Shown piece after piece: positions 16,979 through 26,119 of a stretch of DNA of 64,000 bases. Every line of letters begins with the position of its first letter. The first letter of the stretch is position 1. Position numbers and translations under genes: made by a program. This DNA comes from Serinicoccus profundi (GTDB lineage Bacteria; Actinomycetota; Actinomycetes; Actinomycetales; Dermatophilaceae), in the NCBI RefSeq assembly GCF_008001015.1, contig NZ_CP042862.1, forward strand, positions 3,348,001-3,412,000, read 5' to 3'. The notes under the pieces were generated by a model. That model was not told the DNA's origin. It ran no database searches and saw nothing but the letters and a program-made list of their open reading frames with translations.

Positions 16979-17911
16979 TCAGCGGCGGGCCCGGGCGCGA
17001 GCGAAGGCCCCCCTGAGCCGACGCTCCACCAGGCGGGGATCTGCGAGATCGGCCCACGTGAGGCGGACCACCTCGTAGCCCAGCTCGCGGAGCCGGTCCT
17101 CGCGCAGCTTCTCCCGCCGGAGGGCGGTGGGGTCGTCGTACTTGAGCATGCCGTCGAACTCGACGATCACCCTCTCCCGCCGGAAGAGGAAGTCGACCCG
17201 TGCCACGAAGAGGCCGTGCTCATCCGCGATCTCGGCCTGCTGCTCGGGCAGGGGCAGGCCCACCGCGAGCAGGACCCAGCGGGTCCGCGACTCACCGGCC
17301 GACTCGCTGAGCGGCGAGGCGAGCTCGACGACGCGGGCGGCTGCCGCGCGACGGGGGCAGGCCCGCAGGACGTGGAGCGCCTGCTCCAGCTCGGCCCTCG
17401 TCGCCATCCGGAGGCGGAGCGCGGCATCGGCGCTGACCAGACCGGCCTCGACCCCGAACCGCGTCGCGACCTGCAGCGAGGCCAGCGCCGCGTGCACGCA
17501 CGGACCGACGTCGGTGTCGATCAGGAAGGCGGCCGGCACCCGGCGGTGCACGCAGACCACGTCGTCCTGCCGGGACCTCCCGTCGTCGAGGCGGCACAGA
17601 TGGACCCGGTCGTCGGTCCCGTGCACGCTGACGGCCTGGACGGCGAGCGAGCTCTGGTGGCTGGGAGCCACCGCCGGCTCGGGACCCAGGCCTCGAAGCA
17701 CCGCACGAGCACGCAGGGCGGGTCGCTCCCACGGCGCCGCGGCGCGCCAGACGACGCCGGAGACGAAGGCGCCCCGACGGATCCGGACGAGCTCACCGCT
17801 ACGGACCATGGCCCGCACCTCATCGGGCCCGAACCCCAACGCCTGCAGATCCCCGATCGACATGACCTGCCCGCAGGCGGCCAGCAGTGTCCGCACCTCG
17901 TCCCGCATCAC
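16979..17911 (-). CDS. AbiEi-like N-terminus plus DUF559 (Vsr-like) nuclease domain
   Basis: The 310-residue protein has two parts. The first ~60 residues (SIGDLQALGFGPDEVRAMV, then LVRIRRGAFV) are a winged-helix of the AbiEi/transcriptional regulator type. The last ~110 residues have the DUF559 endonuclease fold related to Vsr: a Glu in SAGESRTRWVLL, then ARVDFLFRRERVIVEFDG, where Asp and Glu-Phe-Asp form the metal site, and LRELGYEVVRLTWADL. Such two-domain proteins are common in actinobacteria and of unknown biology. The gene stands alone and is framed by two copies of a 59-bp palindrome, suggesting a mobile or selfish unit (inference). Confidence 0.75.
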   Translation of the reverse strand: MMRDEVRTLLAACGQVMSIGDLQALGFGPDEVRAMVRSGELVRIRRGAFVSGVVWRAAAPWERPALRARAVLRGLGPEPAVAPSHQSSLAVQAVSVHGTDDRVHLCRLDDGRSRQDDVVCVHRRVPAAFLIDTDVGPCVHAALASLQVATRFGVEAGLVSADAALRLRMATRAELEQALHVLRACPRRAAAARVVELASPLSESAGESRTRWVLLAVGLPLPEQQAEIADEHGLFVARVDFLFRRERVIVEFDGMLKYDDPTALRREKLREDRLRELGYEVVRLTWADLADPRLVERRLRGAFARARARR

Positions 17912-18022
17912 TCGATCATGCGCCGATCCGGCTCACCCGCGCCGAAGTTGTCCACAGGGTCACCGCACGTCATCTTCCGAGGGCACGCCGGCTAGGCACC
18001 GCACGTCACACGCGCCACTGAG

Positions 18023-18081
18023 TGCCGGGATAGCGGGATCTGCGCGGCTCGTTTCGCCCCGCAGATCCGCATGTCCTGGCG
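18023..18081. repeat. 59-bp palindromic element, copy 2
   Basis: Same element and orientation as 16886-16944, with the same 7-nt loop. The inner stem carries one mismatch (GCCCCGCAGATCC in the right arm). It lies about 110 bp upstream of the start of the nuclease gene. A DnaA-box-like TTGTCCACA occurs at about 17947, between it and the gene. Confidence 0.9.
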
Positions 18082-18206
18082 TCGCGTTGAGCGTGTGACC
18101 AATGGGGTATGCGGCGGCTCAGGTCGGGACGACCCGGGAGGCCCGGGGCGTCACGGAGACGGCGCAGCGACCCCGGACCCCCTCGGCCACGCAGGCACCC
18201 CGCGGG

Positions 18207-19310
18207 TCAGAGCTGTTGCAGCTCGCCGAGGAGGCGGAAAGCCGGCGGCCCCATCTCGACCTGGGTGAGGAGCACGGCATACCGGCCGGTGGTGGGGTCG
18301 ACCCAGAAGTCCGTGCCGAGCCCGCCGGACCACCCGAACCGCCCGGGGTGGTCACCGCCGAGCTCGACGGCGACGCCATACCCCCACCCGGCGTTCTCCC
18401 AGAAGCCCGGGAAGAAGCTGCCCGGCTCCTTGGCGGGGGCGGGCACCTGGTCGGTGCGCAGCGCCCGCAGCAGCTCCGGCTCGAGAACCTGCTCGCCCTC
18501 GTGGACACCGCCGGCGGCGAGCATGCGGGCGAAGGCGGCGTAGTCGGCCAGCGTCGAGACCAGCTCGTCGTGACTGCGGGCGGTCACGTCGTCGGCGACG
18601 TAGTGCCCGCCTCCCGCCGGTTCGGTCTGCACGAACTCCTCGCCCTCGATGCGGTACGCCGCGGGGAGCCGGGCCGCGCGGGCGGGAGGCACGGCATACC
18701 CCGTGTCGACCATGCCCAGGAGCGCGAAGAGGTCCTCCTGCAGGTGCTCGGCGAGCGGCCGACCGACGGCCCGCGCGAGCAGGACACCGAGGACACCGAA
18801 GGAGTGGTGGTAGCGCCAGCGCTCCCCCGGCTGCCCGACGAGCGGCAGGCCCGCCAGCGCGGCGAGCCAGTCGTCGGCGCCCAGGGTGAGCGGCGCCGAG
18901 CCGGCCTCGACCCCGCTCTCCACCATCGCGCGCTGCAACGGCGAGTCCTCGAGGATCATCCCGTGGCCGCTGGTGCAGGTGAGCAGGTGCCGCACCGTGA
19001 TCGGGCGCTCCGCGGGCACCGTGTCGTCGAGGTCGGCGCCGGGCGCGCGCAGCACCTGACGGTCGGCCAGCTCCGGCAGCCACGCGTCGACCGGGTCGTC
19101 GAGGTCGAGCTCCCCCGCGCCGACGAGGCGCAGGGTCGCGACGGCGAGGACCGGTTTGGTCAGGGACTGGATCCGGACGACCGCGTCGGGCCGGAGGTCA
19201 CCGGCCGATGCGACCTCCAGCGCGCCCGTCGTGTCGCCGAGGGCGGCCACGATCCCGGGCGCGGTGCGCTCGTCCACGTGCCGGTGGAGGAGGTCGGTCA
19301 GATCACTCAC
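18207..19310 (-). CDS. serine hydrolase, class C beta-lactamase/esterase family
   Basis: The 367-residue protein belongs to the class C beta-lactamase-related esterase/peptidase family. The nucleophile motif is SLTK in VRIQSLTKPVLA. YHHS in RWRYHHSFGVLG occupies the Tyr-x-Asn position, with His in place of Asn. WSGGLGTDFWVDP corresponds to the third motif. The GTG at 19310 has a strong upstream AGGAGG. No signal peptide is present, so it is probably a cytoplasmic esterase. It is transcribed alone. Confidence 0.85.
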   Translation of the reverse strand: MSDLTDLLHRHVDERTAPGIVAALGDTTGALEVASAGDLRPDAVVRIQSLTKPVLAVATLRLVGAGELDLDDPVDAWLPELADRQVLRAPGADLDDTVPAERPITVRHLLTCTSGHGMILEDSPLQRAMVESGVEAGSAPLTLGADDWLAALAGLPLVGQPGERWRYHHSFGVLGVLLARAVGRPLAEHLQEDLFALLGMVDTGYAVPPARAARLPAAYRIEGEEFVQTEPAGGGHYVADDVTARSHDELVSTLADYAAFARMLAAGGVHEGEQVLEPELLRALRTDQVPAPAKEPGSFFPGFWENAGWGYGVAVELGGDHPGRFGWSGGLGTDFWVDPTTGRYAVLLTQVEMGPPAFRLLGELQQL

Positions 19311-19575
19311 GGTTCCTCCTCGAGGTGGTTTCACGTGGTGGGACCACCCAGCCTGTCCCACCTCATCGGTCGCGGCGACCCCGGCCCGAGCGGGGCCGGC
19401 GGCGCCGCTGTGGGTATGCCGTCTGGACGGGCCAGGTGAGCGCGTCGCCGGAGCAACGCCCGGCAGGCCGCGCCGCGTCGACGGCGGACGGCGGAGGTTG
19501 ATCACGTCGCCGGGGGCCAGAGTTACACGGATGTAGTTCTCCACAGGGTGTGCACACGCTGTGGACAAGCTCCCC

Positions 19576-21372
19576 TCAGCGCGAGCGGATGGCGCTGCGC
19601 CGCAGGGCACGGTCGGCGACGCGGTAGCCGTCGCGGGCGATGGCCCGCCAGACCTGCACCCCCACGGCCGGGTCGTCCTGCGCGATGCGCGCGAGATCAT
19701 CCGCGCCGAGCACGAGCAGCTCCAGCTCCTCAACGGCGTGGATCGAGGTCTGCTGCTCGTCACCGGTGCCGAGCGCCAGCTCGCCGAAGGACGTGCCCGG
19801 GCCCAACGTCACCCAGGTGACCGGCTCGCCGTCCGGGCCGGTGCCCCGGGCCTCGGCCCGGCCACGCACGATGAGGTGCACCCCGGCGAAGGAGGTCCCG
19901 GCCTCCAGCACCACCTCCCCGGCCGACACGACCCGGCGGGTCATCGCCCCCCGCACAGCTGCGGCCGCAGCACCCTCCAGGTCGCGGATGAGCGGGTGGT
20001 CCTCGACCGGGTCCGGCTCGGGGCGCGGCCCGCAGTGGGTGCGGATGAGCACCTGCTCGCACCACTCGACCGCCGAGGCGAGGTCGGTGAAGCGCGGCGA
20101 GGCGCTGTCGGTCCCGGCGTCGGGGTCGGGGATGACCCCGGACGGGTCGACGACGACCCCCTCCGAGCCCTCGGCGCGCAGCCGGTCGCGCAGCGCGAGG
20201 AGCGTCAGCCGACTCACCTGCGCGATCTCGTTGACGTGGGAGAAGTCGAGGATCGCCAGCTCAGGGGCGTCCTCCACGACCGACCGGACGATGGCCTCGG
20301 CGCCGGCGAAGAGCAGGTCTCCGTGCAGCTCGTAGACGCGGGCGCGGCCCGCCACGCGGTCGAGCACCTCCTCGTCGGCCCCCTGCCAGCGGGTCCCCGA
20401 CCGGGCGGTCTCCAGCGAGAAGCTGCTGCGCACGGCGTTGCGCGAGCCGCGGCTGACGTGCATGAGGTGCATCTCCATGTCGCGCGACATCCGCTCGAAG
20501 AGCGCGACCCCGCGAGCACTGTTGCCGTGCGCGTCGAGCCGCGGGGAGAAGACCGCCACCCCCAACCTGGCCCGGCAGCACACCGATGATGCCGCCGCTC
20601 ACCCCGCTCTTGGCGGGCATACCGACAGCGCTCACCCAGTCGCCGGCCGCGTCATACATCCCGCACGTCGTCATCACCGCGAGGACGTGCTCGACCAGCG
20701 AGGGGTCGAGCACCTGGCCTCCGGTGCGCGGCTGGCGGCCGCCGTTGGCCAGGGTCGCGGCCATGAGTGCGAGGTCGCGGGTGTCGACAGCGATGGAGCA
20801 CTGCCGGACGTACTGCTCCAGCACCGGCTCGGGGTCGCCCTCGAGGATCCCGAACTCCCGCAGCATGTGGGCGATCGCCCGGTTGCGGTGGGCGCTGCCC
20901 AGCTCGGACTCGAAGACCGCCTCGTCGACGTCCAGCCCGCGCCCGGCGAAGGCACCGAACCAGTCCAGCGCCCGGGCGAAGCGCTCCTGCCCGGTCTCCC
21001 CGGCGACCAGCGAGGTCGCGGTGATGGCGCCCGCGTTGATCATCGGGTTCTTCGGGCGGCCGGTGTCCGGCGCGAGGCTGATCTCGTTGAAGGCGTCGCC
21101 CGAGGGCTCGACGTCGACCTTGCGCGCCACTGCCTCCAGCCCCTGGTCGTGCAGCCCGAGCGCATAGGTGAACGGCTTGGAGATCGACTGGATGCTGTAG
21201 CGGTGGTCGGTCTGCCCCACCTCGTAGACCTGCCCGTCGACCCTCGCCAGGCACAGCGCGAAACGGTCGGGGTTGGCCGCGGCAAGCTCGGGGATGTAGC
21301 CCACGCCTCCCCGCCGGCGTCGCCGCACTGGTCGACGATCTGCTCCAGGTAGTCCTGCACAGGGTTGCGCAT
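19576..21372 (-). pseudogene. glsA: glutaminase fused to STAS and cyclic-nucleotide-binding domains, two frameshifts
   Basis: The reconstructed ~598-residue protein starts at ATG 21372 behind GGAGGGC with VQDYLEQIVDQCGDAGGE. A shift near 21305 leads to YIPELAAANPDRFALCL and the Ser-x-x-Lys of SIQSISKPF. The glutaminase continues to AKSGVSGGIIGVLPGQ, and a second shift near 20567 leads to LGVAVFSPRLDAHGNSARG. A STAS-like domain (ARVYELHGDLLFAGAE, then LAILDFSHVNEI) and a cNMP-binding fold (VLEAGTSFAGVHLIVRG, then FGELALG) follow. It would convert glutamine to glutamate under ligand control. The two indels compensate in length; the gene is either inactive or mis-sequenced. Confidence 0.85.
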
Positions 21373-21454
21373 CACGCCCTCCTCGCCTCGGTGTCCGGCC
21401 GGCCCGAGCCTATTCCGCGACCCGGTGCGCGGCCGAGGTGGCAGGATCGCGGGC

Positions 21455-22609
21455 ATGGACGCGACACGGGACAGCGGGGTGGCGCAGGCGATCCGCCGGT
21501 ATGCCGTGCGCTTCGACGAGCACGTGCTGCGCCGGCCGGGCGTGGGGTCGGGGCTCGGGGCGTGGCTGCTGCTGGCGCTCGTCGCCGACCAGGCGGAGCC
21601 CGCGGACCAGGCCGCGCTCGAGGACGTCGTCGGCCTGGGCGCGCCTGAGGCGCGGGGCGCGCTCGCCGCGCTCCTCGCCGATCCGCACCCGGCCGTGTCC
21701 GCGGCGGTCGCGCGCTGGGCCGACGCGGCAGCCCTCACCGAGGACTTCGCGGGGTGGACCGTGCCGGAGCTCGTCGAGGACGGACCGCTGCCCGACCAGG
21801 CGGGTGCCGACCGGTGGGCCCGCGAGCGCACCGACGGGCTCATCGAACGCTTCCCGTTGCAGGTCGACGACCTGACCCGGCTCGTGCTCGCCTCGGCGCT
21901 GGCCACCCGCATCTCGTGGCGGATGCCGTTGGACGAGCTCGACGACGGGGGGCTCGGCACCGACGCGGGCCGGGCCCGCCACGCGGTGGTCGACACCGAG
22001 GCCGCCGGCCGGGTCGGCATCATCGCCCCCACCTCGACCTCCGGCCTGGCCGTGGTCAGCGTCATCGCGGACGCGGGCGTGCCGCAGGCCCAGGTCCTCG
22101 CGGCGGCCCACGAGGTGGGCGCCCTGCTCTCCTCGCCGCGGATGCTGCGCGGGGTCCCGGTCACCGAGGACGGCCACGCCTGGACGGTGCGCGAGCGCCG
22201 CGAGGTGCGCACCGGCTTCACCGACGTCGTCGAGGAGTGGAGCGGGTGGGTGCCGGCGTGGCGGCATACCGAGGACCACGACCTGGGCGCGGCGCCCGGC
22301 TTCGCCACCGCGCTGGGCTCGCTCGCGCGCTACGTGCCGCCGCTGGAGCGACCCGCCGAGACCGAGGCCCGGCAGAGCGCGGTCGCGGCCTACTCCGCCA
22401 CGGGCTTCGAAGCAGCCGCGGTGACCGCCATGGGGGTCCGGGCGGCGGGTATGCCGCAGGAGCGGGAGGTGCTCGTGCGCGAGATCCACCTGCGCCTGGA
22501 CCGCCCGCACGCCGTGCTCGCCGTCGCCCTCGATACCGGCAAGGGCGGCGCAGCGTGGCACGGGCTGCCGGTCTTCACCGCCTGGGTGGACCCGGCAGCT
22601 CGGGGCTGA
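21455..22609 (+). CDS. serpin-like protein
   Basis: The 384-residue protein has serpin length and C-terminal landmarks. YSATGFEAAAVTAMGV resembles the reactive-centre hinge with its run of small residues, RPHAVLAVA matches the breach strand, and GLPVFTAWVDPA fits the final strand before the C-terminus. Inhibitory serpins trap serine proteases by inserting this loop. There is no signal peptide, so the target would be inside the cell. The N-terminal half is only weakly serpin-like to my eye, so this is a motif-based call. The ATG at 21455 follows an AGGA. The gene is divergent from the glutaminase gene. Confidence 0.5.
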   Translation: MDATRDSGVAQAIRRYAVRFDEHVLRRPGVGSGLGAWLLLALVADQAEPADQAALEDVVGLGAPEARGALAALLADPHPAVSAAVARWADAAALTEDFAGWTVPELVEDGPLPDQAGADRWARERTDGLIERFPLQVDDLTRLVLASALATRISWRMPLDELDDGGLGTDAGRARHAVVDTEAAGRVGIIAPTSTSGLAVVSVIADAGVPQAQVLAAAHEVGALLSSPRMLRGVPVTEDGHAWTVRERREVRTGFTDVVEEWSGWVPAWRHTEDHDLGAAPGFATALGSLARYVPPLERPAETEARQSAVAAYSATGFEAAAVTAMGVRAAGMPQEREVLVREIHLRLDRPHAVLAVALDTGKGGAAWHGLPVFTAWVDPAARG

Positions 22610-22688
22610 GTCGCGCCGGCACGGGGCACCAGGGCAGGGGCCACGAGGCTGCGGGCTCAGGCTCTCCTTCCCGCGATCCCGGGAGGGC

Positions 22689-23648
22689 TCAGCCGTTGGC
22701 CGACTCCGCCACCTCGGCGAGGCGATCGAGGGAGGCGCGCAGGTGCTCGGGGGTCATGCTGCGGGCCTTGGCCATCCGGGACTCGTCGGTGAGCTCGCGC
22801 CAGTCGTAGGTGTGGGTCACCCGGCTGCGGCCCTCGCCGAGCGGCTCGATCTCCCAGCGCCACTCGTGGCCTGCGGGTGCCTGGCCCTCGCTGGCCGGGC
22901 GCCAGGCGAGGCGTCGCCCCTCCTCGACATCGACGACGTGGTTGTCGCGCACCTTGTCGTTGGTCAGGCGCATGGTGAAGACGTCGCCGACCGCGCTGAT
23001 CCGCCCGCCGCCCACGATCGCGGCGAGGTTGTCGTTGCCGTCCCACTCGGGCTGCCGGGCGGGGTCGGCGATGAGCTCGAAGACCACCTCCGGCGGGGCC
23101 TCGATCTCCCGGGTGGCGCTCACGACCTGGTGCTGCTGCTCCTCGGTGCTCATGGCACCAGTCAACCCTGCGCCCGCCTCCGGCGTCGACCCCTCGAGGA
23201 CCGCCTTCATGCGCTCCAGGGTCGTCCGCATACCCCTGGCGTTGGTGCGACCACGGGCTCGGCCAAGCACTGCCCAGTAGAGACGCATGGGCAGCATCGG
23301 CTCGAGCCGGTAGTACTCGGTGACCTCGGTCCCCTCGCCGCTCGGGCGCAGCCGGTAGCCCCAGTTGTTGACCGCGACCTTCCGCGTGCCGACGGAGAAC
23401 TCGAACTCACGCTCCGGCTCGCACCGCGTCACCCGGCACGCCGACCAGTAGGTCGGGCCCACGCCGTTGCGCTTCACCTGCCCGGCGAAGGTCGCGCCGA
23501 CCTCAGGCCCGGTCGAGCCGCCGGTCCAGCGGCCGGCCACCGTCTCGGGGCTGAACTCGCCGATCCGCGTCACATCGCTGACCAACGCCCACACCTGCTC
23601 CGCTGGTGCGTCGACGTGGATCGACACCTCGTCGGTGAGCGGTCTCAT
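22689..23648 (-). CDS. tandem SRPBCC (START-like) domain protein
   Basis: The 319-residue protein consists of two START-like lipid/hydrophobic-ligand domains. The first (DEVSIHVDAPAEQVWALVSD) spans residues 1-150, and the second begins at MSTEEQQHQVVSATREI, about residue 166, with EAPPEVVFELIADPARQPEW. Each half looks like a complete polyketide-cyclase/dehydrase family protein, and the internal Met looks like the start of a formerly separate gene. ATG 23648 has AGGAGAACC before it. Ligand and role are unknown. Confidence 0.8.
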   Translation of the reverse strand: MRPLTDEVSIHVDAPAEQVWALVSDVTRIGEFSPETVAGRWTGGSTGPEVGATFAGQVKRNGVGPTYWSACRVTRCEPEREFEFSVGTRKVAVNNWGYRLRPSGEGTEVTEYYRLEPMLPMRLYWAVLGRARGRTNARGMRTTLERMKAVLEGSTPEAGAGLTGAMSTEEQQHQVVSATREIEAPPEVVFELIADPARQPEWDGNDNLAAIVGGGRISAVGDVFTMRLTNDKVRDNHVVDVEEGRRLAWRPASEGQAPAGHEWRWEIEPLGEGRSRVTHTYDWRELTDESRMAKARSMTPEHLRASLDRLAEVAESANG

Positions 23649-23753
23649 AGGTTCTCCTCGCGTAACGGCGTCGGCCCTCGGGGGCGGGCCGGCTGACCCA
23701 CACCCTAGGCACCCCTGGAACGCGGGGTGTCGCCAGTGGTGGGTGCCGCCTCC

Positions 23754-24725
23754 TCAGCCGCGGCGACGGCCCAGGCCGGACATGGTGACGGCGTTGGCCG
23801 CGACGATGAGCGCCATACCGGCCCACTCGTGCAGTGCGAGGAGCTGGCCGAGCAGCACCATCCCCACCAGCGCGGCGAGCACCGGGTGGGCGCTCATCGC
23901 AATGCCGAAGACGCCGGCGGGAACGCGCCGCAGCACGAGCAGGTCGAGGGTGTAGGGCACCACCGTCGAGAGCACCCCCGCGACGACCGCGAAGCCGAAG
24001 GCCGCCGTCGTGAACCGGTCGGTGAGGCTCAACCACACCAGCACGGGGAGGTATGCCGTCGCGGACACCGCGGTCGCGAGCGCCGTGCCCTGGACCCCGG
24101 GGAGGGCGGCGCCCACCGAGCGGTTGGCCAGGATGTAGCCGCCCCAGCAGGCGGCCGCCGCGAGACCGAACGCCACGCCGAGCAGGTCGCTGCTCGGGCC
24201 GGGGAGCACGAGCACGTAGACGCCCACCGCCGCGACGACCGCGAGCGCCAGGTCGCGCACCGAGCGGGAGCCGAGCAGGGCGACGGCCAGCGGCCCGAGG
24301 AACTCCAAGGTGACGGCGAGGCCGAGGCCGATCCGCTCGACGGCGGCATAGAGGCCGAGGTTCATCCCGGCGAACATCGCCGCCAGCCAGAGCACGCGCA
24401 TCCACTGGCCACGGTTCAGCCGCCGCACGTCGGGTCGGGTCAGGGGCAGCAGCACCGCGGAGGCGACGAGCTGGCGCACCGCCACCACCCCGGCCGGGCC
24501 GATGGCGCCGAAGGCGTGGCTGCCCCAGGCCGCGCCAACCTGGGTGCTCGTCGCAGCGGTCAGCATGAGCGCGATGTCGCGCGGGCTCGTGCGCCGGGCG
24601 CCGCCGGGGGCGGGTACCTCTTTATCCCCCGGCCCGTCGGGGAGTGCCGGCCCCACCTCGGGCACAGGCACCGATCCCTGCGTCGGTGTCACGGCGACGG
24701 GGGACGACGGCTGGCTCAAGGACAT
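23754..24725 (-). CDS. EamA (DMT) family transporter, RhtA-like
   Basis: The 323-residue protein has a ~45-residue polar N-terminus followed by ten hydrophobic segments arranged as two EamA repeats. WGSHAFGAIGPAGVVAVRQL opens repeat 1 and AACWGGYILANRSVG opens repeat 2. This order resembles RhtA-type amino-acid/metabolite exporters. It is divergent from a LysR gene across a 68-bp region with an inverted repeat, so control by that regulator is likely (inference). The transported compound is unknown. Confidence 0.85.
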   Translation of the reverse strand: MSLSQPSSPVAVTPTQGSVPVPEVGPALPDGPGDKEVPAPGGARRTSPRDIALMLTAATSTQVGAAWGSHAFGAIGPAGVVAVRQLVASAVLLPLTRPDVRRLNRGQWMRVLWLAAMFAGMNLGLYAAVERIGLGLAVTLEFLGPLAVALLGSRSVRDLALAVVAAVGVYVLVLPGPSSDLLGVAFGLAAAACWGGYILANRSVGAALPGVQGTALATAVSATAYLPVLVWLSLTDRFTTAAFGFAVVAGVLSTVVPYTLDLLVLRRVPAGVFGIAMSAHPVLAALVGMVLLGQLLALHEWAGMALIVAANAVTMSGLGRRRG

Positions 24726-24760
24726 GCGTCGAGTCTCGGACAGGCGGCGGCATACGAAAA

Positions 24761-24787
24761 ATGCACGGAAGGCACGCTGCATACACT
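24761..24787 (+). promoter_or_regulatory. LysR-type inverted repeat and -10 box in a divergent promoter
   Basis: ATGCA (24761-24765) and TGCAT (24778-24782) form inverted arms 12 bp apart, the spacing expected of a LysR site. TACACT (24782-24787) is a plausible -10 for the LysR gene, ending 6 nt before its ATG, so that mRNA may be leaderless. The site lies between lysR and the eamA-type gene. Confidence 0.5.
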
Positions 24788-24793
24788 TGTCGC

Positions 24794-25657
24794 ATGAGCG
24801 AACCCGAGGTCGCGTTGCGCGACCTGCGCTCCTTCCTCGCCGTCGTCGAGGAGGGCACGTTCACCGACGCCGCGATCACCCTGGGCACGACGCAGGCCTC
24901 GGTGTCGCGGCACGTCGGGGCGTTGGAGCGCACCCTGGGCGTGCGCCTGCTCCAGCGCGGCGGCCGCGTGGTCACCGTGACGGCAGCCGGCCGGCGGGTC
25001 CTGCGGCACGCCCGCGCCGCCGTCGAGGAGGCGGCCGCGGTCGTGCGCGCCGCCCACGACGAGGGTCGCGAGGTGCGGGTGGGGTATGCCTGGGCCGCGC
25101 TCGGCGAGCACACCGCCACCGTGCAGCGCGAGTGGGCGCGGCGGCACCCGGGCTCCGAGCTGACCTTCGTCAACGCGGCGACCCGCTTCGCCGGGCTCAA
25201 CGAGGGCACCGTCGACGTCGCGGTCGTGCGCCGCGACCCGGGGGTGTCGCAGATCGCGACCGCAGTCCTGGGCGAGGAGCGGCGGATGGCGGCGCTGCCG
25301 ACCGAGCACGAGCTGGCCCGCCGGCGCAGCCTGCGGATGAGCGACTTCACGGGCCGCACGGTCGCGCTGGACACCTCCACGGGCACGACGACCCGCGACC
25401 TGTGGACGACGGAGCGGGCGCCGGCGGCCTGGCGCGAGGTCCGAGGGACCGACGAGTGGCTCACCGTCATCGCCGCCGGCCAGGCGATCGGGCTCACCTC
25501 GCAGGCCACGGCGGCGCAGTACTCCCGTCGAGGCGTCGTCTTCCGGCCCGTGCGGGACGCCCCGCGGGTGCCGGTGCTGCTCATCTGGTGGCGGCAGGAC
25601 CCGCCCAGCGCCATGGCCGAGCTCATCGACCTGGTCCAGGAGGCCTACCTCTCCTGA
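24794..25657 (+). CDS. LysR-family transcriptional regulator
   Basis: The 287-residue regulator has the usual N-terminal winged HTH (FTDAAITLGTTQASVSRHVG) and an effector domain with VDVAVVRRDPG. ATG 24794 gives the expected spacing of ~10 residues before the HTH (SEPEVALRDLRSFLAVVEEG). It faces away from the EamA transporter gene and probably controls it and itself from the shared region. Confidence 0.9.
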   Translation: MSEPEVALRDLRSFLAVVEEGTFTDAAITLGTTQASVSRHVGALERTLGVRLLQRGGRVVTVTAAGRRVLRHARAAVEEAAAVVRAAHDEGREVRVGYAWAALGEHTATVQREWARRHPGSELTFVNAATRFAGLNEGTVDVAVVRRDPGVSQIATAVLGEERRMAALPTEHELARRRSLRMSDFTGRTVALDTSTGTTTRDLWTTERAPAAWREVRGTDEWLTVIAAGQAIGLTSQATAAQYSRRGVVFRPVRDAPRVPVLLIWWRQDPPSAMAELIDLVQEAYLS

Positions 25658-25816
25658 CGCTCTGGCTCCCGCACCCTTCCCGCGGCCCCGACGCGGCAGG
25701 CCATACCCCTCGCCTCATGCACGATCGCCGCCCACCGATCGCGTGACCTGGGAAACTTCTAGCGCTGTCCGACGTTGAGCCTTAACAGACCAGTCCACCC
25801 GACGAAAGGGACGACC

Positions 25817-26119
25817 ATGCCTCTGCGCAAGCTCGCCGCTCTCGGTGCCGCCGCGGACGCGGCCCGCCGCTTCGCCCGCAAGAACCCCGAGAAGACGCAG
25901 TCCTACCTCGACAAGGCGGCCGACTTCGCCGACCGCCGCACCAAGGGGAAGTACTCCAGCCAGATCCGGTCCGCCTCCGACCGGGCCGGTCAGGCAGCCA
26001 TCGGCCGCACCAACCCCGACGGTCGCATCAACCCGGACGGTGCAGGCCCGGTCAACCCGACCGACGTCGACGAGCGGACCGACGGTTCGGCGCAGGGCCC
26101 CGGCGAGGGTCGCCGGTGA
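25817..26119 (+). CDS. MT0933/Rv0909-like antitoxin family protein
   Basis: The 100-residue basic protein matches the family of M. tuberculosis Rv0909 (MT0933): ARRFARKNPEKTQSYLDKAA followed by DFADRRTKGKYSSQI, then a disordered Gly/Pro/Asp tail. Rv0909 is described as antitoxin to Rv0910, an SRPBCC-type toxin. No SRPBCC gene is adjacent here; the nearest is ~2 kb upstream on the other strand. ATG 25817 follows GAAAGGG. Its stop overlaps the GTG of the peroxidase gene, so the two are co-translated. Confidence 0.65.
   Translation: MPLRKLAALGAAADAARRFARKNPEKTQSYLDKAADFADRRTKGKYSSQIRSASDRAGQAAIGRTNPDGRINPDGAGPVNPTDVDERTDGSAQGPGEGRR

Noticed and set aside
16886-18081. REP/RAYT system
   Set aside because: The flanked protein is a DUF559 nuclease with no Y1-type HUH transposase motif, and only two palindrome copies are seen.
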